A DNA stretch of 64,000 bases from Chamaesiphon minutus PCC 6605 (GCF_000317145.1 NC_020053.1:332519-396518), one strand, 5' to 3'. Shown: positions 43,666 through 51,459, numbered from the stretch's first letter. A program made the numbers and translations. Notes: generated by a model not told the origin, from the letters alone.

Positions 43666-45399
43666 TTACCCCTGAATTCGATAATTTCGCATCATGCCAG
43701 CGTCTTCGTGCTCCAATGTGTGGCAATGGTAGGTAAATAAGCCACTATATTTCTCAAATTTCATTAGCAACTTAACTCGCTCACCTGGCATCACCATCAC
43801 AGTATCCTTGAAGCCCTCATCGACATAGCCATCTTTGACTGTTTGCCATCCGGCGGCAAGTTCTGGCAGCACTTGGCGACTAATGACTTGAAATTTTACC
43901 CCATGAAAATGGATGGGGTGCGCCATACCCTTAGCATCCATCATGGCTCCAGGGTTGAGTTTGTTGATAATCTCCCACTGCTCGATCGAATTTAGCTTAA
44001 CGGTTTCCTGCGGTGTGGCAGTCGTCATTTCAAAGGGCTGCCCATTCATCACCCATTTCATCCCTTGGAGTGAAAGCTCAACCGGACGTGGTTGGGCGGC
44101 ATTGGTGGCATCTGCTGGACGTAATAAGGGCAGGGCTGCTAGTTTGCTGGGGAGTTTCAGAGTTTCTGTTTCTGTCCGCGCAATCTTGACGTTAAACAGG
44201 GTCATCGCCGCACCAAGTTCAGGAGCATTATTAGAACTCATTCCGCCCATGCTGCTACCGCCGACATTCTCGGCTCCTGAAAATACCAGACTATTGAGAG
44301 CTAATTCTGTCCCAACTTTTAACTTACTAAAATCTGCCCAAACATCGACCCGCTCACCTGGAGCCAGCATCACATATTTTCTTTGTACAGGCTGAGTCAG
44401 TAAGCTCCCATCGGTGCCAATAACGGTCAATGGACTCCCATTACTCCATGCTAGCTTGTAGATACGTGAATTAGAACCATTGAGGATGCGGAGACGGTAA
44501 ACTCGTGTTGCCGCAGACAGAGTGAAGTTGGGCTTGCCATTGACAAAGAGCTGTTCGCCCAAAAAGCCCATCATACTACTCATGTCACCCATGCCGTTAC
44601 CAGACTGACTGGAGTTGCCCTGTGACATGCCACCCATCCCACCCATGCCGCTATTACGAGGAGTACCGATTTTGCTGCCCAAATAAAGGAGTTGATTATT
44701 GGCATCTAAGGTACGATCTTGGAGGACGATCGGCACTTCATAAGCCCCTGAAGGTAGATTGAGAGCGGTTTCTTCGGGATCTGTGACAATGAATAGCCCA
44801 GCAAGTCCAGCGTAGGCTTGTTGCCCTGTCAGCATGTCTGGATGAGGATGAAACCAATTCATCCCCGCCTGATTAATTACCTCAAACTCGTAGACGTAGG
44901 TTTGCCCAGGATCGATCGCAAACCGAGGATGTCCATCCATATCTTCTGGCAAAATTAGACCATGCCAATGGACGATACTAGTTTGCCCTTGGGGAAGATT
45001 GTTTTGAAAGTTAACCCGCACGCGCTGACCTGTCTGAACGCGAATAATCGGGCCTAAATAACTATCGGGAATGGCAGTCAAGCTAGTTGGGTCGCCTTTG
45101 ACTAGGGTTGCTGCATACGACCAAACTTGGGTCGGTTCTCCAGCGAGGATTTGCACCGTTTTCGGTGCAGCCTGAAGGTTAATTTCCAGATCGGGAATGA
45201 ATTTTGGATTTGGGGTGCGGGCTACGGTGTTATTCTCAGGTATTTTCGTGGTAGAAGATTGAGACGAACAACTCGATAGTAGGCTGTGAATGCCACTGCT
45301 AAGGATCAGTCCGCTGGCAATGCCACCCCCTCGGATGAAACTGCGACGAGTGAGGGGGTATTGATGACTGCCTGTAGGGGGCAGATCGTTCTTATTCAT
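43666..45399 (-). CDS. Multicopper oxidase, TAT-exported, CueO/CopA-type
   Basis: 577 residues. A twin-arginine signal is present (PLTRRSFIRGGGIASGLILS, R18-R19). The four copper-ligand motifs are intact: HWHG (IVHWHGLILP), HPH (NWFHPHPDM), HPIHFHG and the T1/T3 motif HCHTLEHEDAGM. A methionine/glycine-rich insert (MGGMGGMSQGNSSQSGNGMG) resembles the Cu(I)-binding inserts of copper-resistance oxidases. It would oxidise Cu(I) to the less toxic Cu(II) in the periplasm. The promoter region has a TTTCAT-type direct repeat (45497-45513). High confidence in family; the physiological substrate is inferred from the island. Confidence 0.93.
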   Translation of the reverse strand: MNKNDLPPTGSHQYPLTRRSFIRGGGIASGLILSSGIHSLLSSCSSQSSTTKIPENNTVARTPNPKFIPDLEINLQAAPKTVQILAGEPTQVWSYAATLVKGDPTSLTAIPDSYLGPIIRVQTGQRVRVNFQNNLPQGQTSIVHWHGLILPEDMDGHPRFAIDPGQTYVYEFEVINQAGMNWFHPHPDMLTGQQAYAGLAGLFIVTDPEETALNLPSGAYEVPIVLQDRTLDANNQLLYLGSKIGTPRNSGMGGMGGMSQGNSSQSGNGMGDMSSMMGFLGEQLFVNGKPNFTLSAATRVYRLRILNGSNSRIYKLAWSNGSPLTVIGTDGSLLTQPVQRKYVMLAPGERVDVWADFSKLKVGTELALNSLVFSGAENVGGSSMGGMSSNNAPELGAAMTLFNVKIARTETETLKLPSKLAALPLLRPADATNAAQPRPVELSLQGMKWVMNGQPFEMTTATPQETVKLNSIEQWEIINKLNPGAMMDAKGMAHPIHFHGVKFQVISRQVLPELAAGWQTVKDGYVDEGFKDTVMVMPGERVKLLMKFEKYSGLFTYHCHTLEHEDAGMMRNYRIQG

Positions 45400-45496
45400 G
45401 AAGGTACCATTAAGGTTATTTTGTCCGATTAGATCTTATCGATCGAATGTTATTGAGATAGTAAATCTAACTTAACTTCCAGTTTGACGGCTTGAG

Positions 45497-45513
45497 ATGA
45501 AATTCCAATGAAT
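45497..45513 (-). promoter_or_regulatory. Response-regulator-type direct repeat upstream of the multicopper oxidase
   Basis: On the minus strand ATTCAT and TTTCAT are 11 bp apart, about 100 bp upstream of the start codon. It is one of eight such sites in the island, matching OmpR/PhoB-family geometry. Confidence 0.55.
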
Positions 45514-45617
45514 TTAGCTTAGGCTGTCAAACTATTTCTACAAGAATTAGTCGAAAATACCTTATAAGATAGTTTTGACTAGAGATTTTAGAAAATACCA
45601 CTCCTCAATAATGATGC

Positions 45618-46127
45618 TTAGACACCAAAGGCTTGTTTTACCTGACCCGACCAAGTTTTGATACGTGACTCGGTTAAATCTCCTTGATTATCTTCATCGA
45701 GAGCTAAACCGATGAATTTACCATCCCGGACACCCCGTGACTCATTAAAGTCATAGCCATCAGTCGGCCAAGCACCGACAGTTTTGCCACCTAACGCACT
45801 AATTTTTTCTTCGAGAATGCCGATTGCGTCCATGAAGCTATCTGGGTAGCCAGTTTGGTCGCCAACCCCAAAGTAAGCTACTGTTTTACCTGTAAAATCA
45901 ATGTCATCCAAGTCTGAAAAGAAGTCTTCCCAGTCGCTCGACAACTCACCGACATTCCATGTTGGTGCGCCGATAATCAGGTCTTGATAGTCAGAAAAAT
46001 CATCACCTGTGACATCTGCTATTTCATGAATATCGACAAGATCGGTACCTAGTTGCTCTTGAATCATCGAAGCGATCGATTCTGTTTTGCCTGTTTGGGT
46101 ACCATAAAAAAGACCAATTTTAGACAT
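45618..46127 (-). CDS. isiB: Flavodoxin, long-chain (IsiB-like)
   Basis: 169 residues. The phosphate-binding loop YGTQTGKTESIA and the FMN-binding regions GAPTWNVGELSSDW and YFGVGDQTGYPDSF are classic. The 20-residue insertion of long-chain flavodoxins is present (AWPTDGYDFNESRGVRDGKF). It replaces ferredoxin as an electron carrier when iron-sulfur proteins are scarce or damaged. It follows the CopZ-like gene by 52 bp on the same strand, below a MerR-type operator. This suggests metal-induced expression to protect electron transfer when copper attacks iron-sulfur clusters (inference). Confidence 0.95.
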   Translation of the reverse strand: MSKIGLFYGTQTGKTESIASMIQEQLGTDLVDIHEIADVTGDDFSDYQDLIIGAPTWNVGELSSDWEDFFSDLDDIDFTGKTVAYFGVGDQTGYPDSFMDAIGILEEKISALGGKTVGAWPTDGYDFNESRGVRDGKFIGLALDEDNQGDLTESRIKTWSGQVKQAFGV

Positions 46128-46179
46128 ATATTTGCTCCAGTAAATAGATTAAATTTGCCAGTTCGGAACTTTAACTTTA

Positions 46180-46374
46180 CTAAGCTACTTGGTAGCCAGC
46201 CGCTGTAATCGCACTCTCAACCGCTACTTGAGAGGCTTTAGTCTCAATCTTGACTTGCTTAGTTTTGGGATCGGCTTGCACGGTTGCAGTCGGATCGATT
46301 TTCTTTACCGCTGTGGTAATGGTTTCGCCGCAAGCACCACAAGCCATGTTCGGAATATTTAGTTCGATAGTCAT
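46180..46374 (-). CDS. copZ: CopZ/Atx1-like copper chaperone (HMA domain)
   Basis: 64 residues. The single heavy-metal-associated domain starts IELNIPNMACGACGETI with the Cu(I)-binding CxxC and ends with SAITAAGYQVA, as in bacterial Atx1/CopZ. It would carry copper to P-type ATPases, but the only one in the window is truncated, so partners are elsewhere. A perfect 30-bp palindrome of MerR type lies 49 bp upstream. It is the promoter-proximal gene of a unit with flavodoxin. Confidence 0.93.
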   Translation of the reverse strand: MTIELNIPNMACGACGETITTAVKKIDPTATVQADPKTKQVKIETKASQVAVESAITAAGYQVA

Positions 46375-46422
46375 TTGTCGGTAGCAGTCGATGACTGTGT
46401 TTGAAATGTACTTACTTTTATT

Positions 46423-46452
46423 CTTGACTCTCTAGTTGACTAGAGAGTCAAG
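46423..46452 (-). promoter_or_regulatory. MerR-type operator/promoter of copZ-flavodoxin
   Basis: A perfect dyad: CTTGACTCTCTAGT, two bases, ACTAGAGAGTCAAG. Read toward copZ, TTGACT is followed after 20 bp by AAGAAT, the over-long spacing that MerR-family activators need. Confidence 0.8.
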
Positions 46453-46484
46453 AGGATAATGAACTTTAATTTGGAAATAGTTAG

Positions 46485-47228
46485 TTACAGAGCAGCTTTA
46501 TACCAAGTTTGATACCATTTCTGCATCTGCCCGATCTCAGCAGTTTGAGCTTTGACAATCGACTGAGCCAATGTCCGAATTTCTGGCGATTTGGTCGTCT
46601 GCAACACCATCTGACTCATCTGAGCTGCTGTCCGGTGATGGACACTCATCTGCTGCAAAAATTCTTTATCAAAATCGGCGGCGTTTTTGAGAGCATTCAT
46701 ATCCATTTTCATGCCACTCATGCCATTCATGCCATTCATCGAATTGGCATCCTTGCCCATCATGCCACCACCCATTGCCATCGCGGGAATTTCTGTGCCA
46801 TAGGCTGTCTTATAAAGGGCTGCCATTGTTTGAATCTCGCTTTTTTGGTCTTTGATAATCGATCGAGCGAGTTGCTCGATTTCAGGACGCTTCGCACGGG
46901 TTAGGGCTAAATCCGCCATTTCAAGTGCTTGCTTGTGATGGGCAGTCATCATCGTCAGGAAATCTCGATCGGAGATAGTTTGGCTAGATGAGTTTGGAGA
47001 TGAACTTACAGATGGATCGGTCGTGGGTGTAGTATCTGTTGTTGACGGCGATTGCGCTGTGCGATCGGCACATGATGCCAATCCGCCGCTTAAGAAGATA
47101 GCAGCAATCGCCAATCCTCCCCATATTTTCGGTGGAACTGCTACTGGATTTGCCATTGTTCTGCGATTCTCCACGGGAGAGGCTTTGCCAACGATGGAGG
47201 ATTTAGCTTGGTTGTTACGCTCAGTCAT
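46485..47228 (-). CDS. DUF305 metal-binding lipoprotein/periplasmic protein (CopM-like)
   Basis: Up to 247 residues. ATG 47156 (25 codons in) may be the true start, because the first 24 codons include a dispersed repeat. A hydrophobic segment ends with a lipobox-like LSGGLASC. Two DUF305 halves follow, each with the pattern FLTMMTAHHKQALEMADLAL / FLQQMSVHHRTAAQMSQMVL (M-x2-HH...M). Between them is a Met/His-rich linker (MAMGGGMMGKDANSMNGMNG). CopM of Synechocystis, a DUF305 protein, binds Cu(I). A copper-buffering role in the periplasm is the likely function. A MerR-type operator lies 130 bp upstream. Confidence 0.88.
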   Translation of the reverse strand: MTERNNQAKSSIVGKASPVENRRTMANPVAVPPKIWGGLAIAAIFLSGGLASCADRTAQSPSTTDTTPTTDPSVSSSPNSSSQTISDRDFLTMMTAHHKQALEMADLALTRAKRPEIEQLARSIIKDQKSEIQTMAALYKTAYGTEIPAMAMGGGMMGKDANSMNGMNGMSGMKMDMNALKNAADFDKEFLQQMSVHHRTAAQMSQMVLQTTKSPEIRTLAQSIVKAQTAEIGQMQKWYQTWYKAAL

Positions 47229-47359
47229 AATTTTTAGATATTTTGGTTGGGTAGCGATGGGCAGATTCCTCTCGATCTGATTGGCATTCTATGGCGGAGC
47301 CTTGCCCTGGGCACTACGAAAGGATAACTGCGATCTTTTGGGTCTACTTACTTTCTATT

Positions 47360-47389
47360 CTTGACCCTCTAGCTAACTAGAGAGTCAAG
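47360..47389 (-). promoter_or_regulatory. MerR-type operator/promoter of the DUF305 gene
   Basis: CTTGACCCTCTAGC, TA, ACTAGAGAGTCAAG: a 30-bp dyad with two mismatches, nearly identical to the copZ operator. Toward the DUF305 gene it has TTGACT, 20 bp, AAGAAT. Confidence 0.78.
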
Positions 47390-47423
47390 AAGAATCGCCG
47401 AACGTTAGATTAGTAATTTATTA

Positions 47424-47824
47424 CTAATGTGCCATCGACATTTGACGGCAGGACTCGGCACAGCGACGACAAGATTCGGCACAGCGACGGCAATGCTCGT
47501 GGTCGTGCTTGGCACATTCAGTAGCGCAGCGATCGCAAGCATCAGCGCAAACCGCGCACAGTTGCAGATGTAGGTCAGAAGTGCGACTCATAAATCGGGC
47601 ACAAAGAGCGCAAAGATCGGCACAATCGCGGCAGGCTTTGATGCAAGCAGCCATCATCTGCACCATGTCACTGTCTTGACCCAAACACATGCGGAGGGAA
47701 CCTCCGCGTGATTTGGGTCGCTATCCAGACACGCAGTGGCGCAAAATTCACAGTCTTGAAGGCATTTTAGGCAGGCTTCAATACAAGCTTCGAGTTGAGA
47801 GTTACGAGATTGAGTAGTAGTCAT
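47424..47824 (-). pseudogene. Csp-like four-helix copper-storage protein, frame broken by a palindromic insertion
   Basis: The frame from ATG 47824 reads SQLEACIEACLKCLQDCEFC and then ATACL. A 42-44-bp palindromic insertion follows, after which the Csp sequence resumes in another frame: CLGQDSDMVQMMAACIKACR, CADLCALCARFM and a long run of CxxC/CRRC helices ending SCRQMSMAH. Removing the insertion would restore one Cys-rich four-helix protein of about 120 residues (DUF326/Csp family, which stores many Cu(I) ions in its core). The insertion itself supplies an in-frame ATG at about 47690, so an 88-residue C-terminal fragment could still be made, without the first helix. A TTTCAT-type site lies 165 bp upstream. 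Confidence 0.8.
47678..47719. repeat. 42-bp palindromic element inserted in the Csp-like gene
   Basis: Arms GACCCAAACACATGCGGAGG and CCTCCGCGTGATTTGGGTC are separated by GAA, with short near-duplications (TGTCTGG/TGTTTGG) at its edges. It shares its GCGGAGG/CCTCCGC core with the palindrome at 688-716. Confidence 0.8.
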
Positions 47825-47987
47825 AAGCTTACTCCTTAAAAAACGTCTACAAACATTTTGATGTTTGCCTTCTTAAGCTTCACAAATAATCCTTAGTAAA
47901 TAAATCAGCCTATTGGCATAGATTATTTGGTTTATTTATTATTTTTAAGACGTTTAAAAACATTATTTTTTGTCTTATCACATCAAG

Positions 47988-48004
47988 ATGAAATTAAGAT
48001 GAAA
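47988..48004 (-). promoter_or_regulatory. TTTCAT-N5-TTTCAT direct repeat upstream of the Csp-like gene
   Basis: Minus-strand copies are 11 bp apart. It sits in the 371-bp gap between the Csp-like gene and the exported CGGCC peptide gene, and belongs to the eight-member family in this island. Confidence 0.6.
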
Positions 48005-48123
48005 CCATGAATTTGCTTTGACAAATATTAGCAATTGAGCTTGTTGGTTTTTGTCAAAAGTTACTACTAGCGTCACTTTTTACATCACAGATTTTTATTC
48101 CAAATATTATTTCAAATCAGTTA

Positions 48124-48155
48124 TTGACTCTATAGTCCAGTAGAGACTTTATAAT
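48124..48155 (+). promoter_or_regulatory. MerR-type promoter of the exported CGGCC peptide
   Basis: TTGACT (48124) and TATAAT (48150) have exactly 20 bp between them, and the spacer holds the dyad CTCTATAGTCCAGTAGAG. The wide spacer and near-consensus boxes are diagnostic for MerR-family activation. Confidence 0.8.
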
Positions 48156-48195
48156 GAATGTAACAATTTAGAATAGGAAATTATCAGAGGTAATT

Positions 48196-48393
48196 ATGTC
48201 GAAACAAATTAAACTAGCGATCGGATCGATCTTGGCATTAGCCACATTAGGATTAATAACAACTGGGGCGGCTTCTGCTCAAGAGCGCAGTTGCGGTGGT
48301 TGTTGTAAGAAAATGCAGCAGTCAGAGAAAATGCAGTCACCAGTTAGCACGCCATCTTCATCTTATTCACCAGGTTATATCCGAGGTAAATAA
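48196..48393 (+). CDS. Small exported Cys-rich protein, 65 aa
   Basis: A signal peptide is clear (LAIGSILALATLGLITTGAA, then SAQ). The mature part is about 37 residues with SCGGCCKKMQQSEKM, three clustered cysteines plus Met and Lys, followed by a Ser/Pro-rich tail. The start has GAGG nearby, and a MerR-type promoter lies 40 bp upstream. It ends just before a strong hairpin. It is probably a periplasmic metal-binding peptide. Family not known to me. Confidence 0.75.
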   Translation: MSKQIKLAIGSILALATLGLITTGAASAQERSCGGCCKKMQQSEKMQSPVSTPSSSYSPGYIRGK

Positions 48394-48395
48394 AT

Positions 48396-48453
48396 AACGA
48401 TCTTAGTCTTTTAATGAGAGTGAAAATACTTTCATTAAAAGACTAAGATCGTT
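48396..48453. terminator. Bidirectional terminator-like 22-bp perfect inverted repeat
   Basis: The arms begin AACGATCTTAGTC and end GACTAAGATCGTT, with a 14-base loop. It stands between the converging small-peptide gene and the merR gene, with T/A-rich ends on both strands. Confidence 0.75.
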
Positions 48454-48502
48454 GGCAGAAAAATGAAGACGAACGCTCGAAATTGATATTTTATCTACAG
48501 AA

Positions 48503-48931
48503 TTAATTGACAGTACTAGCTTCTAGCGATATCAATTCTTCAATTAGAGTGCAGACACTTTCACTATTAGGAAGATCTTCAGGATAGGTAGACCATCGTT
48601 CGCGGTGACTTTCCAATCTTTGTTTGGATTCGAGCAGCTTTTGAATCTCGATGTCTAAATGACTAATTTTTCGATCGATTAAATCTTTGACAATCGAGCA
48701 GACGGCTGTACCTCGATTGTGAGAATTGAAAATTCCTTGAATCTCAGTTAAAGAAAAATTGAGAGTTTGAGCTTTCTTGATGAACAGTACTCGTTGCACT
48801 GCATTGTCATTGAAGTAGCGATAGCCGCTATCACTCCTGAGTGCTGGTTGCAGTAAGCCTAAGTTTTCATAGTAACGCAGGGTGCTAACTGTCACTCCCG
48901 TTCGCTCTTTTAGATCGCCAATTTTCAGCAT
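48503..48931 (-). CDS. MerR-family metal-responsive activator
   Basis: 142 residues. The winged helix-turn-helix is LKIGDLKERTGVTVSTLRYY, then ENLGLLQPALRSDSGYRYF. A dimerisation helix (LIDRKISHLDIEIQKLLESK) follows, and two cysteines, C78 region in TAVCSIVKDL and one in SESVCTLIEELI, could bind metal. The C-terminus lacks the short CueR loop spacing, so the sensed ion (copper, zinc or other) is uncertain. It diverges from the six-cysteine peptide gene over a MerR-type promoter, the normal genetic position for such regulators. The three other matching operators (copZ, DUF305, CGGCC peptide) are its likely regulon. Confidence 0.9.
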   Translation of the reverse strand: MLKIGDLKERTGVTVSTLRYYENLGLLQPALRSDSGYRYFNDNAVQRVLFIKKAQTLNFSLTEIQGIFNSHNRGTAVCSIVKDLIDRKISHLDIEIQKLLESKQRLESHRERWSTYPEDLPNSESVCTLIEELISLEASTVN

Positions 48932-48963
48932 TGGTTCTATCGTATATAGTTCGCCTATCTCTG

Positions 48964-48995
48964 TTGACTCTCAAGCCAACTAGAGGGTTTATGAT
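48964..48995 (+). promoter_or_regulatory. MerR-type promoter between merR and the six-Cys peptide
   Basis: TTGACT (48964) and TATGAT (48990) are separated by 20 bp containing the dyad CTCAAGCCAACTAGAGGG. It drives the peptide gene at 49023 and overlaps the merR leader. Confidence 0.8.
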
Positions 48996-49022
48996 TGGAG
49001 AGTACTCAAGGATAATAGAAAT

Positions 49023-49184
49023 ATGACTGCTAAAAATATTTTCAAAGCAACAGTAGCTGCTGTAGCTATTGCCGTTGTGACTGCTGGAGCTGCTTTTGCT
49101 GCTGACTGTGGTTGTGGTAAATGTGCTAGTGGTTGCGATTGCGGCAGTGGTTGTAGTATGCCTAAAGTTGCACCTCGTCAATAA
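49023..49184 (+). CDS. Exported six-cysteine peptide, 53 aa (metallothionein-like)
   Basis: A short frame with a signal peptide (IFKATVAAVAIAVVTAGAAF, then A) and a mature part of about 27 residues holding six cysteines in 16 residues: DCGCGKCASGCDCGSGC, followed by SMPKVAPRQ. The Cys-x-Cys and Cys-x2-Cys spacing is metallothionein-like, but the peptide is exported, which cytosolic metallothioneins are not. It has its own MerR-type promoter 28 bp upstream, directly divergent from merR. Likely a periplasmic metal scavenger or chaperone; no family is known to me. Confidence 0.75.
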   Translation: MTAKNIFKATVAAVAIAVVTAGAAFAADCGCGKCASGCDCGSGCSMPKVAPRQ

Positions 49185-49238
49185 CTCTCGTAAGTAGGAG
49201 GAATCGCTCGTACATTCCTCCTCAAAAATGTATTTTAG

Positions 49239-49748
49239 TTATCGAACGAAATTGAAGCGACCGTCAGCTTGTTCGCTACCGATCGTTGCAGTAATTTTGA
49301 CTTGATATTGACCAGTAACTTTCTCTTTTAATACTGCGGCATAATGTTTACCACTGGCATCATAACTAAGTGGAATAGTTCTCAGTTTGCCATCTGGTAA
49401 TTGGACATCAGCAGTAACTTTTGCATTAGCAACAGCTTCATGATTGTCACCTTTTTGAAGGTATAAATCTAAGTGAGTTTCACTAGTTCCCTTCTCTGGA
49501 ACGAACTCTAAGTGATATTTACCCGATTCTACTACTTGTCCACCATTACTCTTCCCACCCTCACTACTTTGGGTTGTAGCTGTGGTTGTAGCTGGAGGTG
49601 TAGTTGGTACTGGAGATGCTGTTTCGGCTGAAGGTGTAGTAGCATTTGGATTCGCCGAATCGCTAGTTTTTGCCTCTTTGCTACAGGCTCCAAGTAATAA
49701 TAGTCCAGAACTAGCTAACACAATAATTCCTGAAGTTAATGGTCTCAT
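49239..49748 (-). CDS. Lipoprotein with FixH/YtkA-like beta domain
   Basis: 169 residues. A lipobox is clear (VLASSGLLLLGACSK), with the ribosome-binding site AGGAG nine bases before the start. A Thr/Pro/Ser-rich linker (residues 25-70) leads to a beta domain, SGKYHLEFVPEKGTSETHLD then KVTADVQLPDGKLRTIPL and GQYQVKITATIG, similar to YtkA/FixH-type immunoglobulin-like domains. Such domains are found near copper and cytochrome-oxidase genes. Envelope location is firm; the function is not. Confidence 0.7.
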   Translation of the reverse strand: MRPLTSGIIVLASSGLLLLGACSKEAKTSDSANPNATTPSAETASPVPTTPPATTTATTQSSEGGKSNGGQVVESGKYHLEFVPEKGTSETHLDLYLQKGDNHEAVANAKVTADVQLPDGKLRTIPLSYDASGKHYAAVLKEKVTGQYQVKITATIGSEQADGRFNFVR

Positions 49749-49883
49749 GTTTCACACTCCTAATTAAATATTTTGCTCGGATAAATATACTTCAGCAATA
49801 AAATCGATCGACCTATCCGCAGCTATGTCATGAATATAATATGCAGACATTGGCATCTGCATATCTAGCTTTAGATTACAAAA

Positions 49884-50360
49884 TCAATCTGCTTGGGGAA
49901 AATACGCTGTGCCAATAAAATTGGTTAGCCCATCTATAGTCTTGCCATAAACAGAATAGACAGACGATTGGAGCAGCATATTACGGTTTACACCATTAAA
50001 ATCAATCCGTAATTTAGTATTAGGTGAGATCGGTTGACTGAAATTGATTAGCAGCCATCGACCTTGACGGGAAATTGGGGCTGGGATTAGTCTATTTCCA
50101 TCTGTAATTTCAATTTTGCTAGTTTGAAGCTCAAAATTTCTAGGAATATCAATCCATAAGAGTGTTAATGCTTGACTGCTTGGGGGCACATGGACTTGAA
50201 TAGTCTGGCGGACAGTCGCCCACCTAGTATTAGGAAACTCAAATTTACTATCTACATGGGGTGAAGTACTGTCATCACCATTAGCACTTGCATGGTTGCC
50301 AAGATTAACTGCTGTAGTTACTAGACCCCAAGTAGCGATGAATAGCCAGATTTTTTTCAT
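49884..50360 (-). CDS. DUF2808 exported protein
   Basis: About 158 residues from ATG 50360; the frame extends to 50393. A signal peptide is visible (KKIWLFIATWGLVTTAVNLG, then NHASA). The DUF2808 core is typical of cyanobacteria: TIQVHVPPSSQALTLLWIDI, then a strand ISRQGRWLLINFSQPISPNT followed by KLRIDFNGVNR and VYGKTIDGLTNFIGTAYF. The function of DUF2808 is unknown. A TTTCAT-N5-TTTCAT site with TATATA 18 bp further lies directly upstream, so it probably belongs to the metal-stress regulon. A second, disrupted copy lies at 50876-52919. Confidence 0.82.
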   Translation of the reverse strand: MKKIWLFIATWGLVTTAVNLGNHASANGDDSTSPHVDSKFEFPNTRWATVRQTIQVHVPPSSQALTLLWIDIPRNFELQTSKIEITDGNRLIPAPISRQGRWLLINFSQPISPNTKLRIDFNGVNRNMLLQSSVYSVYGKTIDGLTNFIGTAYFPQAD

Positions 50361-50408
50361 TGCTTTAGACTCTCTTACCTCTCTATATATCAAATATAAA
50401 TAGCTAAG

Positions 50409-50425
50409 ATGAAATCCAGATGAAA
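50409..50425 (-). promoter_or_regulatory. TTTCAT-N5-TTTCAT direct repeat upstream of DUF2808 gene
   Basis: Minus strand: TTTCATC, four bases, TTTCATC, then 18 bp to TATATA. The proximal copy takes the place of a -35 box, as at PhoB-type promoters. Confidence 0.65.
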
Positions 50426-50549
50426 TAAAGAAATCTAGCTACTATTAGATTGATTGTCTAGCATCTATGAGGTCTGAACATATAGAAATTGAGATGGTAT
50501 CTAGCAATATATCCCAGCTTTTAGGAAGCAAAAACAAAAATAGTTGCAC

Positions 50550-50858
50550 TTAATTATCTTCATTTTTACTCTCTTCATCAGTCCGAGTTTGAGCTGGAGG
50601 TGCAACTTTTGCTAGAGATGTCACAGCATCAGTGCTAGCTGAATCGCTAATCGGTGTCTCAGGAATACTAATTCCCAAGAATAGCCCACACATAGCGATA
50701 ATAATAATTATTAAATCCATAAAATTGGAAGTTTCTAAAATTAAATTAAACTCCCCTTTGATCATTTCATATATTAATATTCCAGCACTAACAAGTACGA
50801 TAAATCTTAAAAATAATGAATGCATTAGATGACTATGCCTGGATATTTCGCTGGACAC
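50550..50858 (-). CDS. Small membrane protein, 102 aa
   Basis: GTG start at 50858 (ATG 50825 possible). Two membrane spans: FIVLVSAGILIYEMI and FMDLIIIIIAMCGLFLGI. The C-terminal tail is soluble and acidic. Family not recognised. It follows the disrupted DUF2808 gene by 17 bp on the same strand and may once have been co-transcribed with it. Confidence 0.5.
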   Translation of the reverse strand: MSSEISRHSHLMHSLFLRFIVLVSAGILIYEMIKGEFNLILETSNFMDLIIIIIAMCGLFLGISIPETPISDSASTDAVTSLAKVAPPAQTRTDEESKNEDN

Positions 50859-50875
50859 TAAAATCGATCCGCTCG

Positions 50876-50975
50876 TTAGCGGAGCCTCTGCATTGACGAT
50901 AGCCTGCCGTCAGGCACAGGCAGACGCTGTGCGTTGGCGGAGCCTCTCCTGTGGAGAAACGGCTTTGCCGAATCG
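50876..50975. repeat. Cluster of dispersed palindromic repeats
   Basis: GCGGAGCCTCT, GCCTGCCGTCAGGC and CGGCTTTGCCGAATCG-type words follow one another. They form the repeat-encoded tail of the disrupted DUF2808 gene. Confidence 0.6.
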
Positions 50976-51175
50976 AAATAGCCTCTACCGACAAAACTGC
51001 TTTGCCCATTTACAGATTTGCCATAGACAAAATATTCAGGCAATCGCACCAGCATATTGCGATTTGTACGATCGAAATCAATTCGCAACTTTGTATCGGG
51101 AACGATCGACTGCTTCAATTTGATTTGTAGCCACTGACCTCGACGGGAAATTACCGCAGAAATCGTTTGTGTATG

Positions 51176-51227
51176 TAGCGTCGGCTTTGCCGAATCTCGT
51201 TCGCTAAGCGTCGGCTCTGCCGAATCG
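51176..51227. repeat. Paired dispersed repeats inside the DUF2808 coding region
   Basis: Two copies of AGCGTCGGCTTTGCCGAATC / AAGCGTCGGCTCTGCCGAAT stand 31 bp apart. They add about 17 residues in frame compared with the intact paralogue. The first is identical, inverted, to 10878-10896. Confidence 0.7.
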
Positions 51228-51459
51228 GTAATTTGAATTTTGGCAGTTTTGGGCTTGAAATTTTCAGGAACACAAATCCATAATTTTGTCAATATTTGAC
51301 TATGACAGGGCACATGAACTTGAATAGATGGACGAACCATTGTCCATTCATTGTCGGGATCGAATTTACCATCGACATCCAGTGAAGGGCGATCGGTATT
51401 ATTGACATTTAGATAATTACCAGTGTTAGAGGTGGTAGTCGCTCTACATAAAGAATTGA

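Noticed and set aside
46423-47389. The 30-bp dyads as transcription terminators
   Set aside because: They lack T-runs and have -35-like TTGACT boxes at fixed 20-bp spacing; two further copies clearly sit in promoters.
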